Source: an uncultured Caulobacteraceae bacterium
GTDB taxonomy: Bacteria > Pseudomonadota > Alphaproteobacteria > Caulobacterales > Caulobacteraceae
Assembly (NCBI GenBank): GCA_903923135.1
Contig: CAIXWN010000080.1
Span: 1 to 64,000, forward strand
Direction of reading: 5' to 3'
Length of the DNA stretch: 64,000 bases
Every line of letters begins with the position of its first letter. Position 1 is the stretch's first letter. This document shows, piece by piece, positions 1 through 9,405 of this stretch. The notes below the pieces were generated by a model. It made no database searches. It saw nothing but the letters and a program-made list of their open reading frames with translations, and was not told the DNA's origin. The position numbers and the translations under genes were made by a program.

Positions 1-2
1 CC

Positions 3-86
3 GGCGCCATCGCCGGCGCCCCGCGCCGCGGGGCCGAGCGGCAGCGCCCGCAGCGCGCCTTCGCCGGGCCGTCCTTCGAGGCATAA
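3..86 (+). CDS. C-terminal fragment of an unidentified protein (partial, truncated by window edge)
   Basis: Open frame from base 3 to TAA at 84-86 (...RPQRAFAGPSFEA*); too short to identify. Confidence 0.3.
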   Translation, partial: GAIAGAPRRGAERQRPQRAFAGPSFEA

Positions 87-110
87 GCGGGCGCTGCCGG
101 CGCCGCCGGC

Positions 111-548
111 CTATTTCGGGGTGTCGGCCGGGTTGACGTAGGTCATCGAGAACGGCCCCTCGGCCCAGACTTGCACCACGGCGCCGCCGTCGGTCCAGGC
201 GAAGTGGTTCATGTGGCGCGGCGCCTCGGCGAAGCCGCCGGGCCCGAGGTGGGCGCCGCCGGCCTTGTCAAGACGATCGCCCATGCCGAGGGAAAAGTCG
301 CCGGAGATGACCGTGACGTATTCGTCGCTGGGATGGTTGTGGGCGGGGATGTCATAGCCCGCCGGCAGGCGCAGCCGGATGACGAACTGACCAGGCCCGG
401 CCGGGTTTCCGGAGAGCACCACCATGGCGGCTCCCCGGGGGAAGATGGCCGGCGCCGGCCCCCACTTGAGGTCGCCCGGATTGACCTGGGCGCTGGCCGG
501 CGATGCGGCGAGAAGTGAAACGGCGACAAACCCGGCGATTCTGACCAT
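111..548 (-). CDS. Secreted cupin-domain protein
   Basis: Start MVRIAGFVAVSLLAASPASAQ (signal peptide), cupin-like core PAHNHPSDEYVTVISGDFSLGMGD. Confidence 0.8.
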   Translation of the reverse strand: MVRIAGFVAVSLLAASPASAQVNPGDLKWGPAPAIFPRGAAMVVLSGNPAGPGQFVIRLRLPAGYDIPAHNHPSDEYVTVISGDFSLGMGDRLDKAGGAHLGPGGFAEAPRHMNHFAWTDGGAVVQVWAEGPFSMTYVNPADTPK

Positions 549-625
549 GACTGCCCTCCCCTGACGTCGGCCAAGGTTAGCCCGGCGTCGGGCCGCTGTC
601 TCCCCCCGCGGCAGGGCGTGACGGC

Positions 626-1363
626 TCAGCCGAGGGCGCGGGCGGCCAGGTCGCGCCAGGCGCGGCCCTCGCGGCGGAACTGGGGGTTGGCGCCCTTCAG
701 GCGTCGGTCGATCTCGACGAGGGTGTCGCGGGCCTCGGCCGGACGGCCGCTGCGAGCGAGGAAGGCGGCGTAGCGGGCCAGGCCCTCCAGCCCCGGCAGG
801 CGCCCGGCCGCCCACTGATAGGCGGTGTCGGCCTCGGTGTTGCGGCCGAGCCCCTCATAGGCGCGGCCCAGGGCGAGGGCGGCCTGGGGGCTGCGGCCCT
901 TGTCGGCGTCCTTGCCCAGCACGTCCAGCAGGGCCAGGGCCTCGGCGAAGCGGGCGAGCTCGACCAGGGCGGTGGCGCGGCCGAGCAGCAGCACAGGATC
1001 GTCGGCGTGGATGCCGGTGGCGGCCTGGGCGTGGAGGGTCTCGGCCTCGTCGTGGCGGCCGAGGCCGGCGGCGGCGCGGGCCAGGCGCATCTGGTTGTGC
1101 ACGGTGGGCGTATCGTCGACCGCGGCGCGGGCGTCGCGGTACTCGCGGGTGGGGTCGAGGGTCTCGCGTGCGCCCTGCACGGCGCGCCGCGCGGCGGTGC
1201 TGCCGGCCATGCCCGGCAGGACAATGGCCACCAGATAGACCAGGCCGCCGACGGGCTGGAGCATCAGGATGATCATCAGCCAGTACATGGCCTGGTTGGT
1301 GCGCACCACGTGCACGCACAGGGCGACGGAGAACAGCAGCGAGAGGCCGAAGGCCGGTATCAT
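626..1363 (-). CDS. Tetratricopeptide-repeat membrane protein
   Basis: N-terminal TM segments (MIPAFGLSLLFSVALCV...) then TPR-like helices; ATG complement at 1361-1363. Confidence 0.75.
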   Translation of the reverse strand: MIPAFGLSLLFSVALCVHVVRTNQAMYWLMIILMLQPVGGLVYLVAIVLPGMAGSTAARRAVQGARETLDPTREYRDARAAVDDTPTVHNQMRLARAAAGLGRHDEAETLHAQAATGIHADDPVLLLGRATALVELARFAEALALLDVLGKDADKGRSPQAALALGRAYEGLGRNTEADTAYQWAAGRLPGLEGLARYAAFLARSGRPAEARDTLVEIDRRLKGANPQFRREGRAWRDLAARALG

Positions 1364-1535
1364 GGGGAAGGCTCCAGTCCTGGTCAGTCCCATAGCCGGT
1401 CGGGGGGGAATTGTCGCGGGGCCGCGGCCCTGCACGGAATCCTCACAGGGTCTGCGCGGAGTAGAGCGCCGGCTTGCGACGGGACTGCACGGGCCGGGTC
1501 GATGACCGCTTCGATCCCCCGTTGAGAGGTCCGCC

Positions 1536-2936
1536 ATGTCCCTGTCTGCAAATCGCCCGCGCCGGGCCGCCGAACGATCGCCGGGGGTGCGCCTGCTGTT
1601 CGCCCTGCTCATCGCGGCGGCGCTGGCGGCGCCGCTGATGCTGGTCTACGCCCTGGTGTGGGATCGCAACCACGAGGCCGACCAGGCGCGGTCGTCGATC
1701 GTCGACGGCTGGGGGGGCCGGCAGGTGATGACCGGACCCTATCTGGCGATCCCCTACCAGCACGACATCACCCGCACCGCGGTGGAGAACGGCCAGAGCG
1801 TCACCCGCACCGAGCGGGGATGGGACGAGCTGGTGCTGTGGCCCCGGACGCTGAGAATGGACACCCGCCTCGATCCCCAGACCCGTCGCCGCGCGATCTA
1901 CAGCGCCACGGTCTATCAGGCGGTGGCGGAGGGCGAGGCCCGCTTCGACCTTCCCGCCGACCTGGCCGGCGTCGATCCCGGCAGCCTGGTGTTCTCGCGG
2001 GCGGAACTGCGGATGGGCCTGTCGGACCCGGGCGGCTTCTTCGGCGATCCGCCGCGGATGACCCTCGACGGCCATCCCGCGGTCCTGCAGCCTGGCCATG
2101 GCCCCAGGGCCACCGGCTCCGCCGGCGTGTTCGCTCCGGTGGACGCCTCGGCCCTGAAGGCCCGCGCGGTGACGGTGAGCTTCGATGAACGCTTCCGGGG
2201 CAACACCGCCCTGGCCCTGGTCCCGCGCGCGGCCGACACCCAGTGGCGCGTGCGCTCCGCCTGGCCCGATCCCAGCTTCAAGGGCCGTTTCCTGCCCGCC
2301 GAGCGCAGCGTCGACGACAAGGGCTTCGACGCGCAGTACCGGGTGGGCAATCTGGCCATCGGCAGGTCGCTGATCGGCGATGACCAGACTGAGTTGGCGA
2401 TTGATGCCGATACGGGTCCGGATCACCCGACGTTAGCCCCTGGCGTCAGCGCACCGCCCACCGCCGAGGTCGACCTGCTGCAACCGATCGATGTCTACAG
2501 CCAGGTCGACCGGGCGACGAAGTATGGCTTCCTGTTCATCGGCTTCACCTTCCTGCTGCTGCTGATGTTCGACCTGGTCGGCGGAACCCGGGTGGCGCCG
2601 GCGGAGTATCTGCTGGTGGGCGCGGCCCTGGTGCTGTTCTTCGTCATGCTGCTGGCCTTCGCCGAGGTCACCGGCTTCCTGGCCGCCTACCTGATCGCCA
2701 GCACCGCCATTGTGGCCCTGGTGACCGCCTATTCGGCCGCGATCCTGGGCTCACTACGGCGCGCCGGTTTCGTCGCGGCCCTGCTCACGGCGCTCTATGC
2801 GTCGCTCTACCTGCTGCTCAACCTGGAGGCCTACGCCCTGCTGGTGGGCGCGGTCATGCTGTTCGTCGCCCTGGCCGGGGTGATGTGGGCCACGCGCAAG
2901 GTCGACTGGAGCGGGCGGGCGGCCACGGCCGCGTGA
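1536..2936 (+). CDS. creD: Inner membrane protein CreD-like
   Basis: 466 aa; N-terminal TM, large periplasmic domain, C-terminal multi-TM with KYGFLFIGFTFLLLLMFDL typical of CreD. Confidence 0.85.
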   Translation: MSLSANRPRRAAERSPGVRLLFALLIAAALAAPLMLVYALVWDRNHEADQARSSIVDGWGGRQVMTGPYLAIPYQHDITRTAVENGQSVTRTERGWDELVLWPRTLRMDTRLDPQTRRRAIYSATVYQAVAEGEARFDLPADLAGVDPGSLVFSRAELRMGLSDPGGFFGDPPRMTLDGHPAVLQPGHGPRATGSAGVFAPVDASALKARAVTVSFDERFRGNTALALVPRAADTQWRVRSAWPDPSFKGRFLPAERSVDDKGFDAQYRVGNLAIGRSLIGDDQTELAIDADTGPDHPTLAPGVSAPPTAEVDLLQPIDVYSQVDRATKYGFLFIGFTFLLLLMFDLVGGTRVAPAEYLLVGAALVLFFVMLLAFAEVTGFLAAYLIASTAIVALVTAYSAAILGSLRRAGFVAALLTALYASLYLLLNLEAYALLVGAVMLFVALAGVMWATRKVDWSGRAATAA

Positions 2937-2987
2937 CGGCGGCCCGCCATTGCGGCCGCCGTGGTCGTCGGGCCGGCGGCAGGCCGG

Positions 2988-4109
2988 TCAGGCGGCCTTG
3001 ATGGCGTCGGCGATCAGGGCGTTGACCTCGGCGGACTTCTCCAGATGGGGCATGTGGCCGGCGCCCTCGATCCAGGCGACGGTGAAGCCGGGGGGCAGCA
3101 GGGATTCATCGACCTCGCCGACGATGAGGTCGGTCCGGGAGGCGATGATCAGGGCCGAGGGGATGGCCCCCAGATCGTGGCGCAGGGCGGCGGCGTCGGC
3201 GCCCTCGACCATGCGGTCGCGCAGGGCCATGAGCGCCTCTTCCACCCCGTCGACGCGTTTGAACTTCAGCACGTCCTCGACCATGTCCTTGGTGACCATG
3301 GCCGGATCGGCCAGCAGCATCTCCATGACCGGCTTCAGGTCGCGGGCGCGCTGGGCGTCGATGACCCCGGAGAGGAATTCCTCGGAGACGCCGGTGGACG
3401 ACAGCCCCGCCGGAGCGATCAGGGTGAGCGAGCGGGCGATGCCGGTGTGGTCGATGGCCAGGCGGGCGGCGACGGCGGCGCCCAGGGAGTGGCCGACCAG
3501 ATGGGCCTCGGCGACGCCCAGGGCGTCAAGCACGGCGGCGACGGTGTCGGCCAGGGTCTTCAGCGAACCGTCGCCGACATCCTTGGCCGAGCCGCCATGG
3601 CCGGGCAGGTCCAGGGCGATGACCGGGCCCAGGGCGATCAGCGGCTCGAGGTTGAACAGCCAGTTGTTGAGATCCCCTGAATAGCCGTGGATCAGCACCA
3701 CGGGGGCGCCCTCGCCCTCGCCGGCGCGGCCGACGCGGATGGCGCGGCCGGCGGCCTCGACCGTGGACAGCCTGAGGATCTCGATGCTCTCGGCGTCGAC
3801 CTCCGGCGGCACGTAACTGGCCTGGTAGTCGGCGATGAAGGCGTCGACCTCGGCGTCGGTGGCGTCGGCGTCGGCCACCACCCCGATCAGGGCGCCGATG
3901 GGCAGGGTCTCGCCAGGCTGGGCGACGATGCGGCGCAGCACCCCGGCGGTGGGGCTCTCGCAGACATTGGTGATCTTGGAGGTCTCGATATCGACCAGGT
4001 CCTCGCCCTCGGAGACGGCGGCGCCTTCGGCCTTCCACCATTCGACGATGGCGCCTTCCTGCATGGCGAGGCCCCACTTGGGCATTTTCACGGGGGTGAC
4101 GACGGACAT
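2988..4109 (-). CDS. Lipoyl-domain / alpha-beta hydrolase fusion (AcoC-like)
   Basis: N-terminal lipoyl motif ...DIETSKITN..., C-terminal hydrolase with nucleophile elbow GHSLG and oxyanion HGYSG. Confidence 0.85.
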   Translation of the reverse strand: MSVVTPVKMPKWGLAMQEGAIVEWWKAEGAAVSEGEDLVDIETSKITNVCESPTAGVLRRIVAQPGETLPIGALIGVVADADATDAEVDAFIADYQASYVPPEVDAESIEILRLSTVEAAGRAIRVGRAGEGEGAPVVLIHGYSGDLNNWLFNLEPLIALGPVIALDLPGHGGSAKDVGDGSLKTLADTVAAVLDALGVAEAHLVGHSLGAAVAARLAIDHTGIARSLTLIAPAGLSSTGVSEEFLSGVIDAQRARDLKPVMEMLLADPAMVTKDMVEDVLKFKRVDGVEEALMALRDRMVEGADAAALRHDLGAIPSALIIASRTDLIVGEVDESLLPPGFTVAWIEGAGHMPHLEKSAEVNALIADAIKAA

Positions 4110-4221
4110 GACGGTTCTCTCAACAGGTGACGTGCAGGGTGCGGTCCCGGGCGTCGACGCCGTCGGCGTCGCGAGCCCCTGGACCCCGAAGACTTCAGGG
4201 ACGCGCCGGGCGCCCCCCAAC

Positions 4222-5619
4222 TCAGCCGCCGAAGCGGGCGATATATTTGTCCAGGGTGCGGTGGAAGTGGCGGATGCGGATTTCCTGGTAGTCGCCCAGC
4301 TGGACCTGACCGTTCTTGGAGGCCTTCAGGCCGTCCTGGACATAGGGCAGGTTGCCCATGTCCTGGTCGAACACGCTGGCCAACGCCTGGCCGAGTTCGG
4401 CGGCGTCGACCCAGGGTTGCTCGGGGGTGAGCAGGTTCATCTTCGGCGCCGGCGGCCGTGGGGCGCCGGGCGGCAGGCGCATGAGAATGCGCACCTCCAT
4501 CAGGGTGTGGTCCTGATCGGGCCAGGGCCGCCAGCGATAGACGATGTTGGGCATGAAGCCGCCCCAGGGGGCGAAGTTGGGGAAGACGTTGTAGGTGAAG
4601 GCGTCGAGCAGTTCGGCGTCGGTGGCGCCGGAGTGGTCGTGGCCGAACATCTGGGTGTAGCGATCGCGGTTCACCGCCGCCATGGCCTTGCGCGCCGACA
4701 GGCCCTCCGGAACGGTGACCTCAAGGTCGGCGCCGCCGGCCCGGCCGTTGTATTTCAGGAACTCATCGACGATCCACTGCTCGGAACTGACATCGCCGGC
4801 GATGTGCGGCGAGGGGACGGCGAAGGGCGTCAGGGCGACGTTCACATGGTCGCCATAGACGTTGTAGCGGGTGTTGGCGTCGCCGGTGAACGGCAGGATC
4901 TGGGGGTGGGTGACCACCGAATGCCAGGCTTCCATGAAGGCCTCGGCGGTGGCCTTCCAGTTGGCCGGGATCACCTTGCCGACCCAGATGGCGGTGACGC
5001 ACTCCTCGTGCTTCCAGCGCCTGAAGTGGTCAGGCAGGGGGGCGAGGTATTCCTCGAGCGTCGGGCCGCCCTCGGCCTCCTTGACGAAGATGTAGCCGCC
5101 CCAGCGACCGACCTGGGCCTCGGGCAGCTGCATGGAGGAGTCATTGAGGTGGCCGAAGTCCCAGCGGCAGGGGATCTCCTTCAGCGAGCCATCGGTGTTC
5201 CAGGTGAAGCCGTGGTAGGGGCATTTGAAATCGCGGGAAAATCCGGACTCCAGGCGCAGCTTGCGGCCGCGGTGCAGGCAGACGTTGTGGAGGGCCTTGA
5301 CCGAACCGTCGGGCTGGCGTGTGACCAGATACGAGCGGCCGGCGTTCTCATAGACCACCACGTCGCCGGGATCGGGCAGCTCCTCCTCGCGGGCCGCGAA
5401 CTGCCAGACGTTGGGCCACATGGCCTTCAGTTCACGCTGGAAGAAGTCGGCGCCGGTGTAGCGTTCGGCCGCCAGGGGCGCCGAGCCCATGTACTCATAG
5501 GTGTCGGTCTTGAGGAACTCCGGCGGGTCGATGGTGTCGGCCGCCATCAACTCGTCCCAGCCCACGCCCGGACAGCGAGCCGAACCCGCCGTGTCCACGC
5601 CATCCCCGTCGTGCGCCAT
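4222..5619 (-). CDS. Rieske oxygenase alpha subunit (RO1)
   Basis: Rieske CLHRG...CPYHG, mononuclear Fe motif EAFMEAWHSVVTH; start MAHDGDG (upstream M in same frame at 5637 also possible). Confidence 0.9.
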   Translation of the reverse strand: MAHDGDGVDTAGSARCPGVGWDELMAADTIDPPEFLKTDTYEYMGSAPLAAERYTGADFFQRELKAMWPNVWQFAAREEELPDPGDVVVYENAGRSYLVTRQPDGSVKALHNVCLHRGRKLRLESGFSRDFKCPYHGFTWNTDGSLKEIPCRWDFGHLNDSSMQLPEAQVGRWGGYIFVKEAEGGPTLEEYLAPLPDHFRRWKHEECVTAIWVGKVIPANWKATAEAFMEAWHSVVTHPQILPFTGDANTRYNVYGDHVNVALTPFAVPSPHIAGDVSSEQWIVDEFLKYNGRAGGADLEVTVPEGLSARKAMAAVNRDRYTQMFGHDHSGATDAELLDAFTYNVFPNFAPWGGFMPNIVYRWRPWPDQDHTLMEVRILMRLPPGAPRPPAPKMNLLTPEQPWVDAAELGQALASVFDQDMGNLPYVQDGLKASKNGQVQLGDYQEIRIRHFHRTLDKYIARFGG

Positions 5620-5658
5620 CCCGCCCTCCTCCTTCAAGCCGCCGGCACGCTAGCATCG

Positions 5659-5694
5659 CGCGAAAAAACCGACAACCCTGATTGTTTCTTCGCG
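5659..5694. repeat. Imperfect 11-bp inverted repeat upstream of RO1
   Basis: CGCGAAAAAAC (5659-5669) / GTTTCTTCGCG (5684-5694), 10/11 complementary, 14-nt spacer. Confidence 0.6.
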
Positions 5695-5878
5695 TCGACG
5701 GGAGGGCCATCGCGGGCAGCGCGGGGGATCGGCGCGATTAAGCGTTCGCGCTGAATTGGCCGGCTCCCGCCCGAAAGCCCGGCGGCGATCCGTCTGCCGG
5801 GGTTCCGTCGGGTCCGAACAATCCCGAACCGCTAAAAAAATCTACGATGTCTATTTTAATCGCTTGCGCTGTTTTTTT

Positions 5879-5897
5879 GCTTTCGATAATCGTTCTC
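5879..5897. promoter_or_regulatory. Candidate Fur-like box upstream of TonB-dependent receptor
   Basis: GCTTTCGATAATCGTTCTC matches 13/19 of GATAATGATAATCATTATC by eye. Confidence 0.3.
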
Positions 5898-5939
5898 GTC
5901 AATCGCCCCCAGCGGCGACTTTCAGGGGAGGACTTGCCC

Positions 5940-8495
5940 ATGTCGCACTCGCGGCACGACGACTGCTATGCGCTGACCGGAAAACCCGGCGCCCGCAAAG
6001 GCCTGCTGCTGATCGGCGCGGCCTTTGCCCTGTTCGCCATCGACGTGACGGTGGCCAGCGCCCAGGTCTCCGAAGTGGTGGTGACGGCGCGCAAACGCGA
6101 GGAGAACGTCCAGAACATCCCCGTTGCGGTGACGGCGATCAGCGGCAAGCAGGTCGAGCAGTTCAACCTGAGCAGCGTCGAGGACGTGGCGGCCAAGACC
6201 CCGCAGCTGATCATCACCCGCGGCTCGAGCGGCAGCGGCGCCGACATCACCATGCGCGGCATCGGCTCCTCGAGCGAGAACATCGGCATCGAGCAGTCGG
6301 TGGCGGTGAACGTGGACGGCGTCTATTACGGCCAGGGCCGGGCGATCAACGAAGGCCTGTTCGACGTCGCCGGCATCCAGGTGATGAAGGGCCCGCAGGC
6401 CCTGTTCTACGGCAAGAACGCCACGGCCGGCGCCCTGGCCATCCAGACCAACGATCCGGGAAAGAGCTTCGAGGCGGGCCTGACCACAGGCTTCGAGTTC
6501 AAGGCCCAGGAAGTCTATGTTGAGGGCATCGTCTCCGGCCCGGTCACCGACAAGTTCGGCCTGCGCCTTGCCTTCCGGGTCAGCGACCAGAGCTCGGGCT
6601 ACATCCGCCAGACCGCGCCGCAGGGCATCTATCACACCTTCGACCTGGCCACCCTGACCGCCAACAGCGGGCCGACGGCGACGCCGCCGAAGTACCTGGG
6701 CGGGGCGAAGGACAACCTGGTCCGACTGACGGCCAAGTGGGAGCCGGTGAGCAACCTGTCGGTGACCCTGAAGGGCACGTTCGACGACCACGGCAGCAAC
6801 AACAACGTCGACAACGCCGTGATCTACTACTGCCCGCTGGGCTATCCGCAGTCTGAAGCCGGCATGCCGGTGCACAGCTTCTGCGGCAAGAGCTTCACCG
6901 CGCCGCAGCCGGCCCTGCCCCTGGAGATCGCCAACACCCCCGGCTCGCTGGAGGGCAAGGCGCGCGGACAGGACTTCGAGCACTATCGCGACGGCAACCT
7001 CTATCTGAAGGTCAACTACACCGCCCCGCTCTACACCCTGACCTCGACCACCGCCTATCAGCGGATGTTCAACGACTGGGCCGACAACCAGAACTTCACC
7101 GCCGCGCCGAGCGTCTACGCAGGCGAGCACTTCGACTGGGACCAGTTCTCCACCGAAGAGCGCTTCAACACCTCTTTCAAGTTCCCGGTGAACTTCGCCG
7201 GCGGCTTCTATTTCCAGACCACCAGCCTGAACTTCCAGCAGGACGTCGACTTCGCCGGGGCGCAGAACAGCGCCGCGCCGCCGCTTGACCAGTTCGTCGC
7301 GTACAACAAGCTCTCGCGCACCATCGGTCACACCTATGCGGTGTTCGGCCAGGCGATCTGGGACATCCTGCCCAACCTCGAACTGACCGGCGGGGCCCGC
7401 TACACCCACGAGCTGAAGTCGTCGTTCTTCCGCCAGCCCTACGTCTGGCCGGCGCTCTACGGCCTGTTCGTGCAGTATGATCCGAACAATCCGGCCACCA
7501 GTGTGCCGGGCCACCAGCAGTTCAACAACGTCTCGCCCGAGGCGACGCTGACCTGGCGGCCGACCAAGGACATCACGCTCTATGGCGCCTACAAGACCGG
7601 CTACAAGTCGGGCGGCTTCTCCAACTCGGCCATCCTGTCGACGGGCACCCTGCCCGGCGACCTGCGGTTCGCGCCGGAGACCTCCGAAGGCTTCGAGGTG
7701 GGGATCAAGACGACCTTGCTCGACCGCCAGTTGCGCTTCAACGCCGACGTGTTCGACTTCCTGTATTCGAACCTTCAGGTGGATTTCTTCAACACCCCCA
7801 CGTTCAACTATGTGACCCTGAACGCCGCAAGCGCCCGCACCTACGGTGTGGAAGTGACCGCCGACTACGCCCCGCGGGACATCCAGGGCCTGACGCTGCA
7901 CTTCGACGGCGCCTACAACAACTCGCACTACGGCCACTTCACCGCCCCGTGCTCGCCGGCCGGCCTGACCTACGAGCAGGGCTGCAACGTCATCCGCGTG
8001 GTCAACGGCGCCACCGGCGCCTACAGCTTCTCGCCCAACTGCGGCGACGCCGACCAGGCTCACTGCAACTTCATGAACGTCGACGGCAAGCCCACGGCCC
8101 TGTCGCCCAAGTGGACCGCGGTGATCGGCGGCGCCTATGAGAAACCGGTCAGCGCCGGGCTTAAGGCGGGCATCGCCATCGATGTCCGCTACAGCAGCGG
8201 CTACATCGCCAACTCCTTCCCCAGCGCCGTGGCCGAGCAGATTGACCACCAGAGCCCCTATGCGACCCTCGACGCGGTGGTGTTCCTGGGCAGCATCGAC
8301 AAGCATTGGGAGGTCTCGGTGATCGGCCGCAACCTGACCAACACCTTCATTGACCTCGGCTCGGGCGGCCTGCCGCTCTCGGGCGGCACGGCCGGCTGCA
8401 AGGTCTCGGTCTGCGGAGCACAGAACGTCTCCGACCAGTCCGCCATCGTCGCCAACCCGCGCACCGTGGCGGTCCAGCTGAGCTACAAGTACTAG
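5940..8495 (+). CDS. TonB-dependent receptor
   Basis: Plug domain VVVTARKREENVQNIPVAVTAIS...VMKGPQALFYGKNATAGAL, C-terminal beta-strand ending in aromatic-rich VQLSYKY. Confidence 0.93.
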   Translation: MSHSRHDDCYALTGKPGARKGLLLIGAAFALFAIDVTVASAQVSEVVVTARKREENVQNIPVAVTAISGKQVEQFNLSSVEDVAAKTPQLIITRGSSGSGADITMRGIGSSSENIGIEQSVAVNVDGVYYGQGRAINEGLFDVAGIQVMKGPQALFYGKNATAGALAIQTNDPGKSFEAGLTTGFEFKAQEVYVEGIVSGPVTDKFGLRLAFRVSDQSSGYIRQTAPQGIYHTFDLATLTANSGPTATPPKYLGGAKDNLVRLTAKWEPVSNLSVTLKGTFDDHGSNNNVDNAVIYYCPLGYPQSEAGMPVHSFCGKSFTAPQPALPLEIANTPGSLEGKARGQDFEHYRDGNLYLKVNYTAPLYTLTSTTAYQRMFNDWADNQNFTAAPSVYAGEHFDWDQFSTEERFNTSFKFPVNFAGGFYFQTTSLNFQQDVDFAGAQNSAAPPLDQFVAYNKLSRTIGHTYAVFGQAIWDILPNLELTGGARYTHELKSSFFRQPYVWPALYGLFVQYDPNNPATSVPGHQQFNNVSPEATLTWRPTKDITLYGAYKTGYKSGGFSNSAILSTGTLPGDLRFAPETSEGFEVGIKTTLLDRQLRFNADVFDFLYSNLQVDFFNTPTFNYVTLNAASARTYGVEVTADYAPRDIQGLTLHFDGAYNNSHYGHFTAPCSPAGLTYEQGCNVIRVVNGATGAYSFSPNCGDADQAHCNFMNVDGKPTALSPKWTAVIGGAYEKPVSAGLKAGIAIDVRYSSGYIANSFPSAVAEQIDHQSPYATLDAVVFLGSIDKHWEVSVIGRNLTNTFIDLGSGGLPLSGGTAGCKVSVCGAQNVSDQSAIVANPRTVAVQLSYKY

Positions 8496-8557
8496 CGTAA
8501 CCCCGCGCCCCGGCCCCGGCCGGGGCGACAGGCCTCCACGGTCCGGAGGCGACCTGC

Positions 8558-8591
8558 GGTCCGCGCCTTCTGGCGCGGGCCGTTTTCTTTT
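8558..8591 (+). terminator. Intrinsic terminator after TonB-dependent receptor
   Basis: GGTCCGCGCC-TTCT-GGCGCGGGCC stem-loop followed by GTTTTCTTTT. Confidence 0.8.
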
Positions 8592-8774
8592 GGCGAACGT
8601 CGGCAGGCAGCCGACACCCGCCGCCCGCGGCGCCCTGACCTGCGTTGGATATTCCGGCGGTTTTGATAGGTCTTACCCGAGCGATCTGTTCCGGGGGTGC
8701 GCTGGGCCTTACACCGGCAGGGCGATACCGGCCGCATCCCGCGGCGGGGCGGTCCAGGTTGAAGCGAGGGATCC

Positions 8775-9353
8775 GTGGACGACAGCGTGTTCTCGGGGAG
8801 GCTGCTTCCGGGCGAACGGATCCTGTGGTCAGGACGGCCCGCACAGGGCCTGCTGTTCACCGGGCGTGACGCCTACCTCATCCCCTTCAGCCTGGCGTGG
8901 TGCGGCTTCGCCGTCTTCTGGGAAACCGCCGCCGGCGGGGGCCATGCCCCGGGATTCTTCATGCTCTGGGGCGCGATGTTCATCGCCGTGGGCCTCTACT
9001 TCGTCGCCGGCCGTTTCCTGACGGACGCGTGGATCCGCCGCGGCATGGCCTATGCGGTCACCGACCGTCGCGCGCTGATCGCCAGGCCGAGGCCGTTCGG
9101 CAGTCTGACGGCCGTCAGCCTTGACCGTTTGGCGGACGCCCGACTCACCGAGGGTTCGGGCGGGCGCGGCACGATCCGGTTCGGGCCGGCCACGACGATT
9201 TTCCCCGGGCAGGCCGGCGGGGTATGGTCACCGGCGCTGGACCCGACACCACAGTTCCTGGCGATCGACGACGCGCGCTCGGTATTCGACCTGATCCAGC
9301 GGTCGACGACGGGGCGGGCGGCTGGCCGGGACGGCATGGGCCTGGCTCAGTAG
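8775..9353 (+). CDS. Membrane protein with bacterial PH-like domain (hypothetical)
   Basis: GERILWSGRPAQGLLFTGRDAYLIPF..., two TM segments, then YAVTDRRALI typical of bPH-like proteins. Confidence 0.6.
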   Translation: MDDSVFSGRLLPGERILWSGRPAQGLLFTGRDAYLIPFSLAWCGFAVFWETAAGGGHAPGFFMLWGAMFIAVGLYFVAGRFLTDAWIRRGMAYAVTDRRALIARPRPFGSLTAVSLDRLADARLTEGSGGRGTIRFGPATTIFPGQAGGVWSPALDPTPQFLAIDDARSVFDLIQRSTTGRAAGRDGMGLAQ

Positions 9354-9405
9354 CCGGCGGACGCGTCCCGGAGCGCTCCGGCGCCGTCAGTGCGCGGGGT
9401 CGCGG

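Noticed and set aside
2937-2975. Hairpin ACGGCGGCC...GGCCGCCGT after creD
   Set aside because: GC-rich stem without a U-tract; too common in this composition to call a terminator
3835-5754. 639-aa plus-strand ORF opposite RO1 and the lipoyl-hydrolase gene
   Set aside because: Shadow ORF spanning two real minus-strand genes
5922-8306. 794-aa minus-strand ORF opposite the TonB-dependent receptor
   Set aside because: Shadow ORF; the receptor frame has clear plug and barrel motifs
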